Source of the DNA: Hadesarchaea archaeon
Lineage (GTDB): Archaea > Hadarchaeota > Hadarchaeia > Hadarchaeales > Hadarchaeaceae
NCBI GenBank assembly: GCA_029880065.1
Contig: JAOUPD010000046.1
Span: forward strand, 1-8,083
Direction: 5' to 3'
DNA length: 8,083 bases
The notes beneath the pieces are model-generated. The model was not told the DNA's origin and ran no database searches. It worked only from the letters and a program-made list of their open reading frames with translations. The position numbers and the translations under genes were made by a program. This document shows, piece by piece, positions 1 to 6,248 of this stretch (the stretch's first letter is position 1; each line of letters opens with the position of its first letter).

Positions 1-842
1 ATCATTTCTTGGAGATTCAAGTGGTCGATAAAATTTTTGACCAGGAAGTCGCTTCCTCTTTTGGGATAACTCACGAGGGACAAGTCACGGTTATGATTCA
101 CACCGGATCGAGGGGTCTGGGCCATCAAGTCTGCTCTGACTATTTAAGAACTATGGAACACATTGTTAGAAAATATGGCATAACTCTCCCAGATAGAGAG
201 CTTGTTAATGTGCCGATAAATTCTCCTGAGGGGCAGGCATATCTCGCAGCGATGGCGTGCGCTGCAAACTACGGCTTCACAAATAGACAGATGATTACAC
301 ATTGGGTGAGAGAATCGTTCGAGCAAGTCTTTGGGCAGGACGTGGAAAAATTGGGTCTCCACCTTGTTTACGGGCTTGCACATAACATCGCTAAATTTGA
401 GGAGCACCAAATTGACGGAGGGCGCAAGAAAGTTTGTGTACATCGGAAAGGTGCTACAAGAGCATTTCCCCCCGGACACCCCAGTGTGCCCGCCCTGTAC
501 CGTAGCGTTGGGCAACCGGTGATTATCCCGGGGGACATGGGCACTGCCTCCTACGTGCTTGTGGGCACCGAGCAGGCGATGCAGGAGACGTTTGCCTCGA
601 CCGCCCACGGCGCAGGGCGTCACATGAGCCGCACGGCGGCGCTCAAGCAGTTCCGAGGTGAAAATGTGAAGAAAGAGCTCGAGTCGAAGGGCATCATAGT
701 GCGAGCGGCCAAGGTTTCTGTAATCGCGGAGGAGGCGCCAAGAAGCTACAAAGATATCCATAAGGTCTGTGAGGTGTCCCATAGGGCGGGAATCGCTCGA
801 ATGGTCGCCCGCTTGAAACCTATGGGAGTTGCAAAGGGTTAG
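1..842 (+). CDS. rtcB: RNA-splicing ligase RtcB, C-terminal part (5' end outside window)
   Basis: RtcB joins RNA ends carrying 2',3'-cyclic phosphate or 3'-phosphate to 5'-OH ends, using GTP and Mn2+. In archaea it seals tRNA halves after intron excision. The frame is open from the first base: codons from position 3 read HFLE, a conserved RtcB metal-site motif, so the TTG at 9 is internal and not a start. Visible family motifs, counting the His at 3-5 as residue 1: HTGSRGLGHQ at about 33-42, HNIAKFEEH near 127-135, PGDMGTASYVL before the active site, and HGAGR at 202-206, whose His is the expected guanylylated residue. By memory of the Pyrococcus horikoshii enzyme (481 aa; His203, His329, His404), the offsets match with no net gap, so this should be roughly the last 279 residues. 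The C-terminus (GIARMVARLKPMGVAKG) is typical. All visible catalytic residues are present, so it looks functional. The next gene starts six bases after the stop. Confidence 0.96.
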   Translation, partial: HFLEIQVVDKIFDQEVASSFGITHEGQVTVMIHTGSRGLGHQVCSDYLRTMEHIVRKYGITLPDRELVNVPINSPEGQAYLAAMACAANYGFTNRQMITHWVRESFEQVFGQDVEKLGLHLVYGLAHNIAKFEEHQIDGGRKKVCVHRKGATRAFPPGHPSVPALYRSVGQPVIIPGDMGTASYVLVGTEQAMQETFASTAHGAGRHMSRTAALKQFRGENVKKELESKGIIVRAAKVSVIAEEAPRSYKDIHKVCEVSHRAGIARMVARLKPMGVAKG

Positions 843-848
843 GCGATT

Positions 849-1703
849 ATGTTCAGAAAATCCACATCTTTTTTTGTGCTGCTGCCATCCTCGCTCGTTG
901 CTGATGCACCTGACCTTCGACAGAAAACCCTCAAGATTGGTTCAATCGGGCGTGCGCTGGCGATTTTTCGTGTTGGTAAGGTTTGTATTTATAACGATGA
1001 TGACTCCCACGTTAAAAATCAAGCTTACGAGGCCAAGATTATCTCAACACTTTTGCATTATATGGAAACGCCGCAATATCTGCGCAAACTCCTATTTCCA
1101 CGTGAGCGAGAGCTTCGCTACGCTGGTTTGCTACCGCCGCTGCGTATACCCTCCCATCCGCTCGCAGATGAAAAGACCGCCGCTGGCAATTATCGTGAAG
1201 CCGTCGTTATAGATGTGGGCAAAACTGGGAGCCTGCTTGAACTCGGGATACGTGAGCGTGGCATCACAAGTGAAAAACTCAGCGTTGGTCAGCGGTTAAC
1301 GGTTAGACTCGGCGAAGGTTTGGGTGAGGGCAAACGCGCAATCGAGCGGGTACCCCGGAGCGAAGTCGGTGAATACTGGGGCTACGAAGTCCTACGGGCG
1401 AAAACCCTCGCAGAGGCCTTAAAAGTTCTGAAAACAGACTATACGATAGGAACGTCGCGGTACGGACAAAATTTATATGAAGCCGTGCAAGCGATAAGGA
1501 GTAGCAATCCTCGCAGCGTGGCGGTGGCCTTTGGGGGTTCCTATGCGGGCCTCTTCGAAATCTGCGAGCGCCAAGGCGTCGATGCGGGCAAACTCTTCGA
1601 CGTCGTAATCAACACGATCCCGAGCCAAGGGGCCGCCACCGTTCGAACGGAGGAAGCGCTTGTGGCAACGCTCGCGCTGCTGAACGCGCTCATTGAGGGA
1701 TAA
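849..1703 (+). CDS. SPOUT-class putative RNA methyltransferase (DUF171 / MTH1-like, C9orf114/SPOUT1 family)
   Basis: The 284-residue protein matches the archaeal family typified by Methanothermobacter MTH1, whose human relative is SPOUT1/CENP-32. These are knotted SPOUT-fold proteins thought to methylate RNA with S-adenosylmethionine. The N-terminal half has the family pattern LLPSSL near 11-16 and KTLKIGSIGRA near 26-36, then MxTPQYLRK at 72-80. Residues about 114-160 look like the inserted OB-fold RNA-binding module. The SPOUT core resumes with YWGYEV at 176-181, FGGSYAGL at 228-235, NTIPSQG at 255-261 and VRTEEA at 265-270; the last three are the likely cofactor-binding knot loops. The ATG at 849 gives an N-terminus only about two residues longer than MTH1 as I recall it. 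The upstream ribosome site is weak (AAGGG near 834-838). The L3 gene follows after one base, an archaeal arrangement that hints at a ribosomal RNA substrate, but the target cannot be read from sequence. Confidence 0.9.
   Translation: MFRKSTSFFVLLPSSLVADAPDLRQKTLKIGSIGRALAIFRVGKVCIYNDDDSHVKNQAYEAKIISTLLHYMETPQYLRKLLFPRERELRYAGLLPPLRIPSHPLADEKTAAGNYREAVVIDVGKTGSLLELGIRERGITSEKLSVGQRLTVRLGEGLGEGKRAIERVPRSEVGEYWGYEVLRAKTLAEALKVLKTDYTIGTSRYGQNLYEAVQAIRSSNPRSVAVAFGGSYAGLFEICERQGVDAGKLFDVVINTIPSQGAATVRTEEALVATLALLNALIEG
1695..1699 (+). promoter_or_regulatory. Ribosome binding site for L3 (supports ATG 1705)
   Basis: GAGGG lies in the last codons of the methyltransferase gene, five bases before ATG 1705. 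It favours that ATG over the in-frame TTG at 1693, which the site itself overlaps. Confidence 0.6.
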
Positions 1704-1704
1704 G

Positions 1705-2715
1705 ATGGGAAGGCGAAAACATCGTCCGAGGCGGGGCTCACTCGCCTACATGCCGCGAGTGCGAGCCCCACGCCCGATCGCCCATGTGCGGGCTTGGCCA
1801 GCGGAAGCTACCCTACGCCTCCAAGAGTTTGTCGGCTACAAGGCAGGGATGACCCAAATCTTTATGATAGACGACCGCAAGAAGAGCCTGACCTCGGGCC
1901 AAGAGATAAACATTCCTGCTACGGTCGTCGAGACTCCCCCTCTTATCATCTGTTCTGCTCGTCTGTACAGCTCGACCACTCGGGGACTCAACGCTGCAAC
2001 GGATATCTGGGCGAGCGAGCTGCCGAAGGATCTTGCTAAAACGGTGAACTTGCCCAAAAAGTACGACCAGCAAAAAGCGTTCGAGCGCGCAGAAGCACTC
2101 ATAAAAGAGGAAAAAATTGTCGACGTTCGTGTACTCGCGTGTACCCAGCCCCGCGCCAGCAACGTGCACAAGAAAAAGCCAGACTTGATCGAAATCCGCG
2201 TCGGGGGCAGCAAGATAGAGGAAAGATGGAATTACTGCAAAGGATTGCTGGGGAAGCAGGTCCGCGTTGCCGATGTCTTTAAGGATGGCGAATACGTTGA
2301 TGTGCTCGCGATCACTAAGGGGAAAGGATTTCAGGGGCCCGTCAAGCGCTGGGGAATCAAAATTTTGCCTCGTAAGACCAAGGAGGGGCACCGCCAAGTT
2401 GGAACGCTTGGCCCTTGGTCGCCGGCGCGGATAATGTGGACCGTTCCCGCCGCAGGACAGATGGGCTACCACCAGCGCACGGATTTCAACAAGCGCATTT
2501 TGAAGCTCGGGGGTGATGGAAAGGAGGTGACGCCAAGCGGTGGTTTCCTCAGGTATGGTCCAATCAAGGGAGATTTCATCGTGCTCGCGGGTTCGGTACC
2601 AGGCCCCACGAAAAGGCTTGTGCACCTCCGACAACCCATGCGCCTGCCCGCTAGAACTCCGACCTCGCCGCCCTCTATCACTTACATAAGCACGGCTTCC
2701 CAGCAGGGTGCATGA
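1705..2715 (+). CDS. rpl3: 50S ribosomal protein uL3 (L3)
   Basis: uL3 is a large-subunit protein whose long central loop reaches toward the peptidyl transferase centre. The 336-residue product begins MGRRKHRPRRGSLAYMPR, the basic archaeal/eukaryotic L3 N-terminus. The FVGYKAGMT block follows near residues 42-50. The extended loop runs from GFQGPVKRWGIK (about 208-219) through GPWSPARIMW (about 236-245) to GQMGYHQRT (251-259). The C-terminal part holds GSVPGP (296-301) and ends YISTASQQGA, also archaeal. An in-frame TTG at 1693 would add four residues, but it lies in the methyltransferase gene, and the ATG at 1705 is preceded by GAGGG at 1695-1699 and matches the family start. The stop overlaps the next ATG (ATGA at 2712). 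Confidence 0.97.
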   Translation: MGRRKHRPRRGSLAYMPRVRAPRPIAHVRAWPAEATLRLQEFVGYKAGMTQIFMIDDRKKSLTSGQEINIPATVVETPPLIICSARLYSSTTRGLNAATDIWASELPKDLAKTVNLPKKYDQQKAFERAEALIKEEKIVDVRVLACTQPRASNVHKKKPDLIEIRVGGSKIEERWNYCKGLLGKQVRVADVFKDGEYVDVLAITKGKGFQGPVKRWGIKILPRKTKEGHRQVGTLGPWSPARIMWTVPAAGQMGYHQRTDFNKRILKLGGDGKEVTPSGGFLRYGPIKGDFIVLAGSVPGPTKRLVHLRQPMRLPARTPTSPPSITYISTASQQGA

Positions 2716-3500
2716 AGATGAAAGTCCACGTATATTCTCTTGAGGGTAAACCCGTCGAGGAGATCGAACTCCCAGCGATCTTCGATGAACAATTCAGACC
2801 TGACATCATCAGGCGCGCGGTGATGGCTGCCCAGACTGCCCGGCTTCAGCCTTGGGGAGCTGACTGGATGGCGGGCAAGCGCACTTCCGCCGAGACATGG
2901 GGGAAGGGACATGGCGTTGCTCGAGTTCGTCGCGTGAAGGGAAGTCGTTACCCAGCTGCTGGACATGGGGCTTTTGCCCCCTTCACAGTCGGAGGGAGAC
3001 GGGCCCACCCACCAAAAGTCGAAAAGGTTCTTCGAGAGCGTATCAACCGAAAAGAGCGCCGGCTTGCCGTTCGCTCGACGGTCGCCGCTACCAAGGAGAA
3101 AAAGTTGATCAGCTCAAGAGGGCACATCGTTGAAAAAGTTGCTGAGCTCCCGCTCGTGATAACTGACGAGCTTGAGGGGATTGGGAGGGCTAGCCAGACA
3201 AAGGAAATCTTCCAAAAGCTCGGATTGTGGCAGGATGTGGAGCGCGTCGCTAGGAGTAAGCGAGTGCGGGCGGGGCGTGGCAAGATGCGCGGCAGGCGAT
3301 ATCGGCAGGCTGTCGGTCCACTTATCGTGGTGGGAGAAGACAAGGGCATCAAACTTGGTGCGAGGAACTTGCCTGGCGTCGAGGTCGTGAAAGTTAGAAC
3401 TCTTAACGCAGAACAGCTCGCACCTGGAGGAGTTGCAGGACGGCTTACAGTATGGACAAAAGGAGCCATCCAAAAGCTCGCCGGAGGATTGTTCGCATGA
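2712..3500 (+). CDS. rpl4: 50S ribosomal protein uL4 (L4), archaeal type
   Basis: uL4 is a large-subunit protein with an extended loop lining the nascent-peptide exit tunnel. The product of up to 262 residues has the archaeal/eukaryotic signature: LPAIFDEQFRPDIIRRAV near 20-37, then QTARLQPWG, the loop segment with KGHGVARVRRVKGSR (about 65-79), and GGRRAHPPK at 94-102. The C-terminal half is basic and continues to LAGGLFA. Two starts are possible. The ATG at 2712 forms an ATGA overlap with the L3 stop. The ATG at 2718 gives a terminus (MKVHVYSLEG) closer to homologues I recall and sits seven bases after GGGTG (2706-2710). I keep 2712 but regard the two as about equally likely. The last codons (GCC GGA GGA) supply the ribosome site for L23. 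Confidence 0.96.
   Translation: MKMKVHVYSLEGKPVEEIELPAIFDEQFRPDIIRRAVMAAQTARLQPWGADWMAGKRTSAETWGKGHGVARVRRVKGSRYPAAGHGAFAPFTVGGRRAHPPKVEKVLRERINRKERRLAVRSTVAATKEKKLISSRGHIVEKVAELPLVITDELEGIGRASQTKEIFQKLGLWQDVERVARSKRVRAGRGKMRGRRYRQAVGPLIVVGEDKGIKLGARNLPGVEVVKVRTLNAEQLAPGGVAGRLTVWTKGAIQKLAGGLFA
3483..3487 (+). promoter_or_regulatory. Ribosome binding site for L23 inside L4
   Basis: GGAGG is formed by the L4 codons GCC GGA GGA and sits nine bases before ATG 3497. This supports the short L23 start over the upstream in-frame ATG at 3452. Confidence 0.7.
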
Positions 3501-3760
3501 AGGACCCGCACAAAGTCGTGCTCTACCCGCAGGCCACGGAGAAGGCCGTGAAGCTAATCGAATCTGAAAATAAGCTCATGTTTATCGTGGCGAATGACGC
3601 AACCCGATCGGACGTGAAGCGCGCGATCGAGCTGCTTTTTGAAGTGAAAGTTGATAGCGTGAAAATAGAGGTAACCCCGGATGGGCGAAAACGCGCTTAT
3701 GTGAGGCTCGCGCCTGAGTTCATGGCGGACGAGATAGCCTCGAAACTGGGGATGATCTGA
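3497..3760 (+). CDS. rpl23: 50S ribosomal protein uL23 (L23)
   Basis: uL23 sits at the polypeptide exit of the large subunit and in other organisms helps dock the signal recognition particle. The 87-residue product starts MKDPHKVVLYPQATEKAV. The TEKA motif (14-17) and the following ENKLMFIV strand are family hallmarks, and the C-terminal half, with FEVKVDSVKIEVTPDG then YVRLAPE, is the usual RNA-binding fold. The frame stays open upstream to an ATG at 3452, but that would add fifteen residues inside L4 that the family lacks. The ATG at 3497 overlaps the L4 stop as ATGA and has GGAGG at 3483-3487, nine bases upstream. The length is normal for archaeal L23. Confidence 0.96.
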   Translation: MKDPHKVVLYPQATEKAVKLIESENKLMFIVANDATRSDVKRAIELLFEVKVDSVKIEVTPDGRKRAYVRLAPEFMADEIASKLGMI

Positions 3761-4467
3761 TGGGAAAGCGGATAAGAGCTCAAAGGCTCGGCAAAGGGTC
3801 GCCTACCTACCGTGCAAAGTCCTGGCGAAAGCTTGGTGAGGTTAAGCTCCCTCCAGCCGAAAAAGAGGCTGAAGCAGTTGTGATCGACATCCTGCATGAT
3901 TCTGGCAGAAGTGCCCCGGTGGCTAGGATAAGGTATGGTGATAAGGAAGAGCGTTTGGTGCTCGCGCCTGAGGGGTTAAAAGTGGGAGATAAAATAATGT
4001 GTGGTATTTCAGTCCCTATCAAGCTGGGCAACACACTCTCACTTGCTGAAATTCCGGAGGGCACCCCACTTCACAACATCGAATCAAGACCGGGGGATGG
4101 GGGACGCTTTGTTCGCGCCTCCGGCACCCATGGTATCCTGATTGCCCACGACATCGGCCGTGCGACAGTTCAGCTCCCTTCGGGGGAAATTAGAGATTTC
4201 AACCCACGTTGCCGAGCTACCGTGGGGGTCGTCGCTGGCGGTGGGCGTCTAGAGAAACCGTTCGTCAAGGCCGGAAAGCGCTATCACGCCATGCTCGCGC
4301 GAGGGAAGCCATACCCTCATGTGCGGGGTGTCGCGATGAATGTAGTCGACCACCCCTTTGGGGGGGGCAGGGGCAAGCACGCAGGTAGGCCGAAAACTGT
4401 TGGACGGGGTGCGCCGCCTGGACAAAAGGTGGGATTAATAGCGGCAAAGAGAACGGGTAAGAGGTAA
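3760..4467 (+). CDS. rpl2: 50S ribosomal protein uL2 (L2), archaeal type
   Basis: uL2 is one of the most conserved ribosomal proteins. It contacts 23S rRNA domain IV, supports subunit association and is needed for peptidyl transfer. The 235-residue product has the short archaeal N-terminus (MGKRIRAQRLGKGSPTYRA) and lacks the long bacterial N-terminal extension. The SH3-like core includes GDKIMCG near 76-82 and PLHNIESRPGDGG near 103-115. The C-terminal loop with VRGVAMNVVDHPFGGG (188-203) carries the conserved His198, equivalent to E. coli His229. The archaeal DHPF replaces the bacterial DHPH. The ATG overlaps the L23 stop by one base (TGATG), with GGGGAT just upstream as the ribosome site. 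There is a four-base gap before S19. Confidence 0.97.
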   Translation: MGKRIRAQRLGKGSPTYRAKSWRKLGEVKLPPAEKEAEAVVIDILHDSGRSAPVARIRYGDKEERLVLAPEGLKVGDKIMCGISVPIKLGNTLSLAEIPEGTPLHNIESRPGDGGRFVRASGTHGILIAHDIGRATVQLPSGEIRDFNPRCRATVGVVAGGGRLEKPFVKAGKRYHAMLARGKPYPHVRGVAMNVVDHPFGGGRGKHAGRPKTVGRGAPPGQKVGLIAAKRTGKR

Positions 4468-4471
4468 GCGC

Positions 4472-4870
4472 ATGCCGAAGAAGTTTACGTTTAGGGGTTA
4501 TTCGATTGAGGAGCTCCAGAAACTTACGCTCGACGATTTTGCAAAGCTCCTGCCAGCACGCCAGCGGCGCTCGCTCGTCCGCGGTCTCACGCCTCGAGAG
4601 AAGAAGTTGATTGAACGCATTAGAAGGGCGCGAGAGGCTGGAAAAATAGAGGCCCCCATCCGAACCCATTGCCGAGAGATGGTGATCCTGCCCGAGATGG
4701 TCGGCCTGAAGTTCGCCATCCACAATGGAAAGGAGTTTTTCATGGTCGAGGTGAAGCCGGAGATGGTCGGTCACCGCCTCGGCGAGTTCTCCCAGACGCG
4801 CCGGAAGGTCACCCATGGAACCCCTGGTATTGGGGCAACCCGCAGCTCGTTATACGTTCCGCTGAAGTGA
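4472..4870 (+). CDS. rps19: 30S ribosomal protein uS19 (S19), archaeal type
   Basis: uS19 sits in the head of the small subunit near the A-site finger. The 132-residue product has the archaeal/eukaryotic (S15e-like) N-terminal extension: FRGYSIEELQKLTLDDFAKLL near 7-27, then LPARQRRSLVRGL. The shared S19 core follows: IRTHCREMVILPEMVGLKF (63-81), IHNGKEFFMVEVKPEMVGHRLGEF (83-106), and the C-terminal TRRKVTHGTPGIGATRSS. Bacterial S19 is about 90 residues, so the longer N-terminus supports the archaeal assignment. The start ATG has GAGGT at 4461-4465, six bases upstream, running into the L2 stop. Confidence 0.97.
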   Translation: MPKKFTFRGYSIEELQKLTLDDFAKLLPARQRRSLVRGLTPREKKLIERIRRAREAGKIEAPIRTHCREMVILPEMVGLKFAIHNGKEFFMVEVKPEMVGHRLGEFSQTRRKVTHGTPGIGATRSSLYVPLK

Positions 4871-4874
4871 TTTG

Positions 4875-5327
4875 ATGCCTAAATTCGGTTATTCTACAAA
4901 AGTGGATGAACCATGCGCGAGAGCTTTCGGCAGAGAAATGCGGGTCTCACCCAAGCACGCGATGGAAGTCTGCAGGGCAATCAAAGGTATGAGACTAGCT
5001 ACGGCCAAGGAGTATTTGCAAGCGGTTGTTGATAAGAAAAAACCCGTTCCATTCAAACGCCATCGAAAGAAGGTCGCGCATAGGCGAGGGGCAGGAGGAA
5101 GCGGACAATTTCCGGTTAAAACAGCACGCGCGATTTTAAAGATTTTGGAGAATGCTGAGGCCAACGCAACGTACAAAGGGCTCGACGCGGAGAAACTCAA
5201 AATTGTGCACGCAAGCGCCCATAAGGGGATCACAATCCCCGGATTCTTGCCCCGCGCTTTCGCTCGAGCCACCCCATTCAACAAGCCGCTGACTAATGTG
5301 GAGATAATCCTCAAGGAGGCAACATAG
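4875..5327 (+). CDS. rpl22: 50S ribosomal protein uL22 (L22)
   Basis: uL22 contributes a beta-hairpin to the wall of the nascent-peptide tunnel, opposite uL4. The 150-residue product has the archaeal pattern: a start of MPKFGYSTKVDEP, then the KHAMEVCRAIKGM helix, KPVPFKRHRKKVAHRRG as the archaeal/eukaryotic insert, FPVKTARAILKILENAEANA, and the C-terminal hairpin with HASAHKGITIPGFLPRAFARATP. A TTG directly in front (4872) would give one extra residue. The ATG at 4875 is preferred because it matches the family terminus and sits three bases after GTGAT (4867-4871), which pairs with the 5' part of the archaeal anti-Shine-Dalgarno sequence. The stop shares one base with the S3 start. Confidence 0.96.
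   Translation: MPKFGYSTKVDEPCARAFGREMRVSPKHAMEVCRAIKGMRLATAKEYLQAVVDKKKPVPFKRHRKKVAHRRGAGGSGQFPVKTARAILKILENAEANATYKGLDAEKLKIVHASAHKGITIPGFLPRAFARATPFNKPLTNVEIILKEAT
5313..5319 (+). promoter_or_regulatory. Strong ribosome binding site for S3 GTG start
   Basis: AAGGAGG near the end of L22 is seven bases from GTG 5327. The strength of the match supports GTG as the true S3 start; the S3 start shares a base with the L22 stop. Confidence 0.8.
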
Positions 5328-6058
5328 TGCCCGTGGAGCGCACCTTCATTAAGCTCGGCTTAAAACGTGTGGAGCTCGATGAGTTCTTAGCGCGAGAGCT
5401 CGAGCGGGCGGGGTACGGTGGGGCAGACATCAGGCGAATCCCAACCGGCACGCGGGTCGCACTCTATGTCGAGCGGCCTGGAATGGTGATCGGGCGTAAG
5501 GGAAAAAGCATAAAGCATCTCACTGATGAGCTTGCCCAAAAATTTGGACTGGAGAACCCTCAGGTCGAAGTCGTCGAGCTCACGAAGCCTGAACTTTGCG
5601 CTCCTATTATGGCGAAGCGAATCGCGTTCGCCCTCGAGCGTGGGATAAGCGCGAGGCGAGTCGGGCACACTACGCTGCGGAGGATAATGAACGCTGGTGC
5701 CAGAGGCGCCGAAGTCAAAATCTCAGGTAGGATAGCTGGAGAACGCACCCGTACTCAACGCTTCTATCAGGGTTACCTTAGCAAGGCGGGGGAACCAGCG
5801 GAAAAATTGGTTAGCCACGGTTACGCGGCCGCGAAGCTGAAGCCAGGGATAGCAGGGGTAAAGGTGCTAATAATGCCTCCTGATGTACCACTACCAGACG
5901 ATATCAAAATTGCGGCTGAGGAAACCCCCAAGCCGGAGGAAGTTGTTCCAGCGGTGGGGGCGGGCGAGGGACAGGAAAAGGCTAAGGCCGTCGAGGGAGA
6001 AGCAAAAGAAGTTAAACCCGAGGAGGGCGAGGAAAGTGGCGATACTCAGACCCAGTGA
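5327..6058 (+). CDS. rps3: 30S ribosomal protein uS3 (S3), GTG start, acidic C-terminal tail
   Basis: uS3 forms part of the mRNA entry channel of the small subunit. The 243-residue product has an N-terminal KH domain with the GXXG loop in VIGRKG (54-59) and the flanking YVERPGMVIGRKGKSIKHL. The C-terminal S3 domain has RVGHTTLRRIMNAGARG and VKISGRIAGERTRT, then VKVLIMPPDVPLPDDIKI. From about residue 196 the sequence becomes a 48-residue low-complexity tail with 13 Glu, one Asp and five Lys, probably disordered. The start is GTG at 5327, overlapping the L22 stop by one base (TAGTG), with a strong AAGGAGG at 5313-5319 seven bases upstream. The last 23 bases overlap L29. Confidence 0.97.
   Translation: MPVERTFIKLGLKRVELDEFLARELERAGYGGADIRRIPTGTRVALYVERPGMVIGRKGKSIKHLTDELAQKFGLENPQVEVVELTKPELCAPIMAKRIAFALERGISARRVGHTTLRRIMNAGARGAEVKISGRIAGERTRTQRFYQGYLSKAGEPAEKLVSHGYAAAKLKPGIAGVKVLIMPPDVPLPDDIKIAAEETPKPEEVVPAVGAGEGQEKAKAVEGEAKEVKPEEGEESGDTQTQ
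6022..6027 (+). promoter_or_regulatory. Ribosome binding site for L29 inside S3 tail
   Basis: GGAGGG is made by glutamate and glycine codons of the acidic S3 tail and lies eight bases before GTG 6036. It decides the L29 start. Confidence 0.75.
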
Positions 6059-6245
6059 GATTCGAGATTTGAGCGTTGATGAGATGATGGCAAAGATCAG
6101 AGAGCTCCGGGCCGAACTCGCCCGAACGCGCGCCACTGCAGCCGCAGGAGGCTCGCTCGAGAATCCGGCGCGAATCCGTGAGCTCCGACGCACGATAGCT
6201 CGAATACTCACAATCATGAAAGAAAAACAAAAGGGAGGTGCATGA
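6036..6245 (+). CDS. rpl29: 50S ribosomal protein uL29 (L29), GTG start inside S3
   Basis: uL29 is a small two-helix protein near the tunnel exit that contacts uL23. The 69-residue product begins MAILRPSEIRDLSVDEMMAK, the typical archaeal L29 N-terminus, followed by the helix IRELRAELARTRA, a glycine turn (AAAGGSLENPARIRELRRTIARI) and a basic end. The frame is open upstream to an ATG at 5883, but that stretch is out-of-frame S3 sequence, and its translation lacks L29 character. The GTG at 6036 gives the family start and has GGAGGG at 6022-6027, eight bases upstream. The overlap with S3 is 23 bases, suggesting coupled translation. The last codons (AAG GGA GGT GCA) supply the ribosome site for the next gene. 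Confidence 0.95.
   Translation: MAILRPSEIRDLSVDEMMAKIRELRAELARTRATAAAGGSLENPARIRELRRTIARILTIMKEKQKGGA
6234..6240 (+). promoter_or_regulatory. Strong ribosome binding site for aIF1, upstream of CTG
   Basis: GGAGGTG is a near-complete match to the archaeal Shine-Dalgarno sequence, encoded by the last codons of L29. It lies eight bases before CTG 6249, only one base before the out-of-frame ATG 6242, and 35 bases before TTG 6276. The spacing therefore favours CTG. Confidence 0.7.
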
Positions 6246-6248
6246 GAG

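Noticed and set aside
421..660. GC step inside rtcB (about 45% in 1-420, about 67% in 481-660 by hand count), suggesting a mosaic or horizontally acquired gene
   Set aside because: GC falls again to about 50% after 660, and the GC-rich part encodes the Gly/Ala/Arg-rich catalytic region (PGDMGTAS to HGAGR). Protein composition explains much of it, and the reading frame is intact.
144..782. Minus-strand open frame (212 aa) opposite rtcB
   Set aside because: It is a shadow of the well-supported rtcB frame and resembles no protein family I recognise.
829..1212. Plus-strand 127-aa frame overlapping the methyltransferase start
   Set aside because: It overlaps a gene with clear family motifs in another frame. 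It is rich in unpatterned Cys, Arg and Phe and resembles nothing I recognise.
1813..2634. Long minus-strand open frame (273 aa) opposite L3
   Set aside because: It lies wholly within L3, its translation has no recognisable motif, and it has no convincing start context. Long antisense frames are expected opposite GC-rich ribosomal genes.
5883..6035. N-terminal extension of the L29 frame into S3
   Set aside because: The added 51 residues are an out-of-frame reading of S3 and unlike any L29. GTG 6036, with a good ribosome site, gives the normal start.
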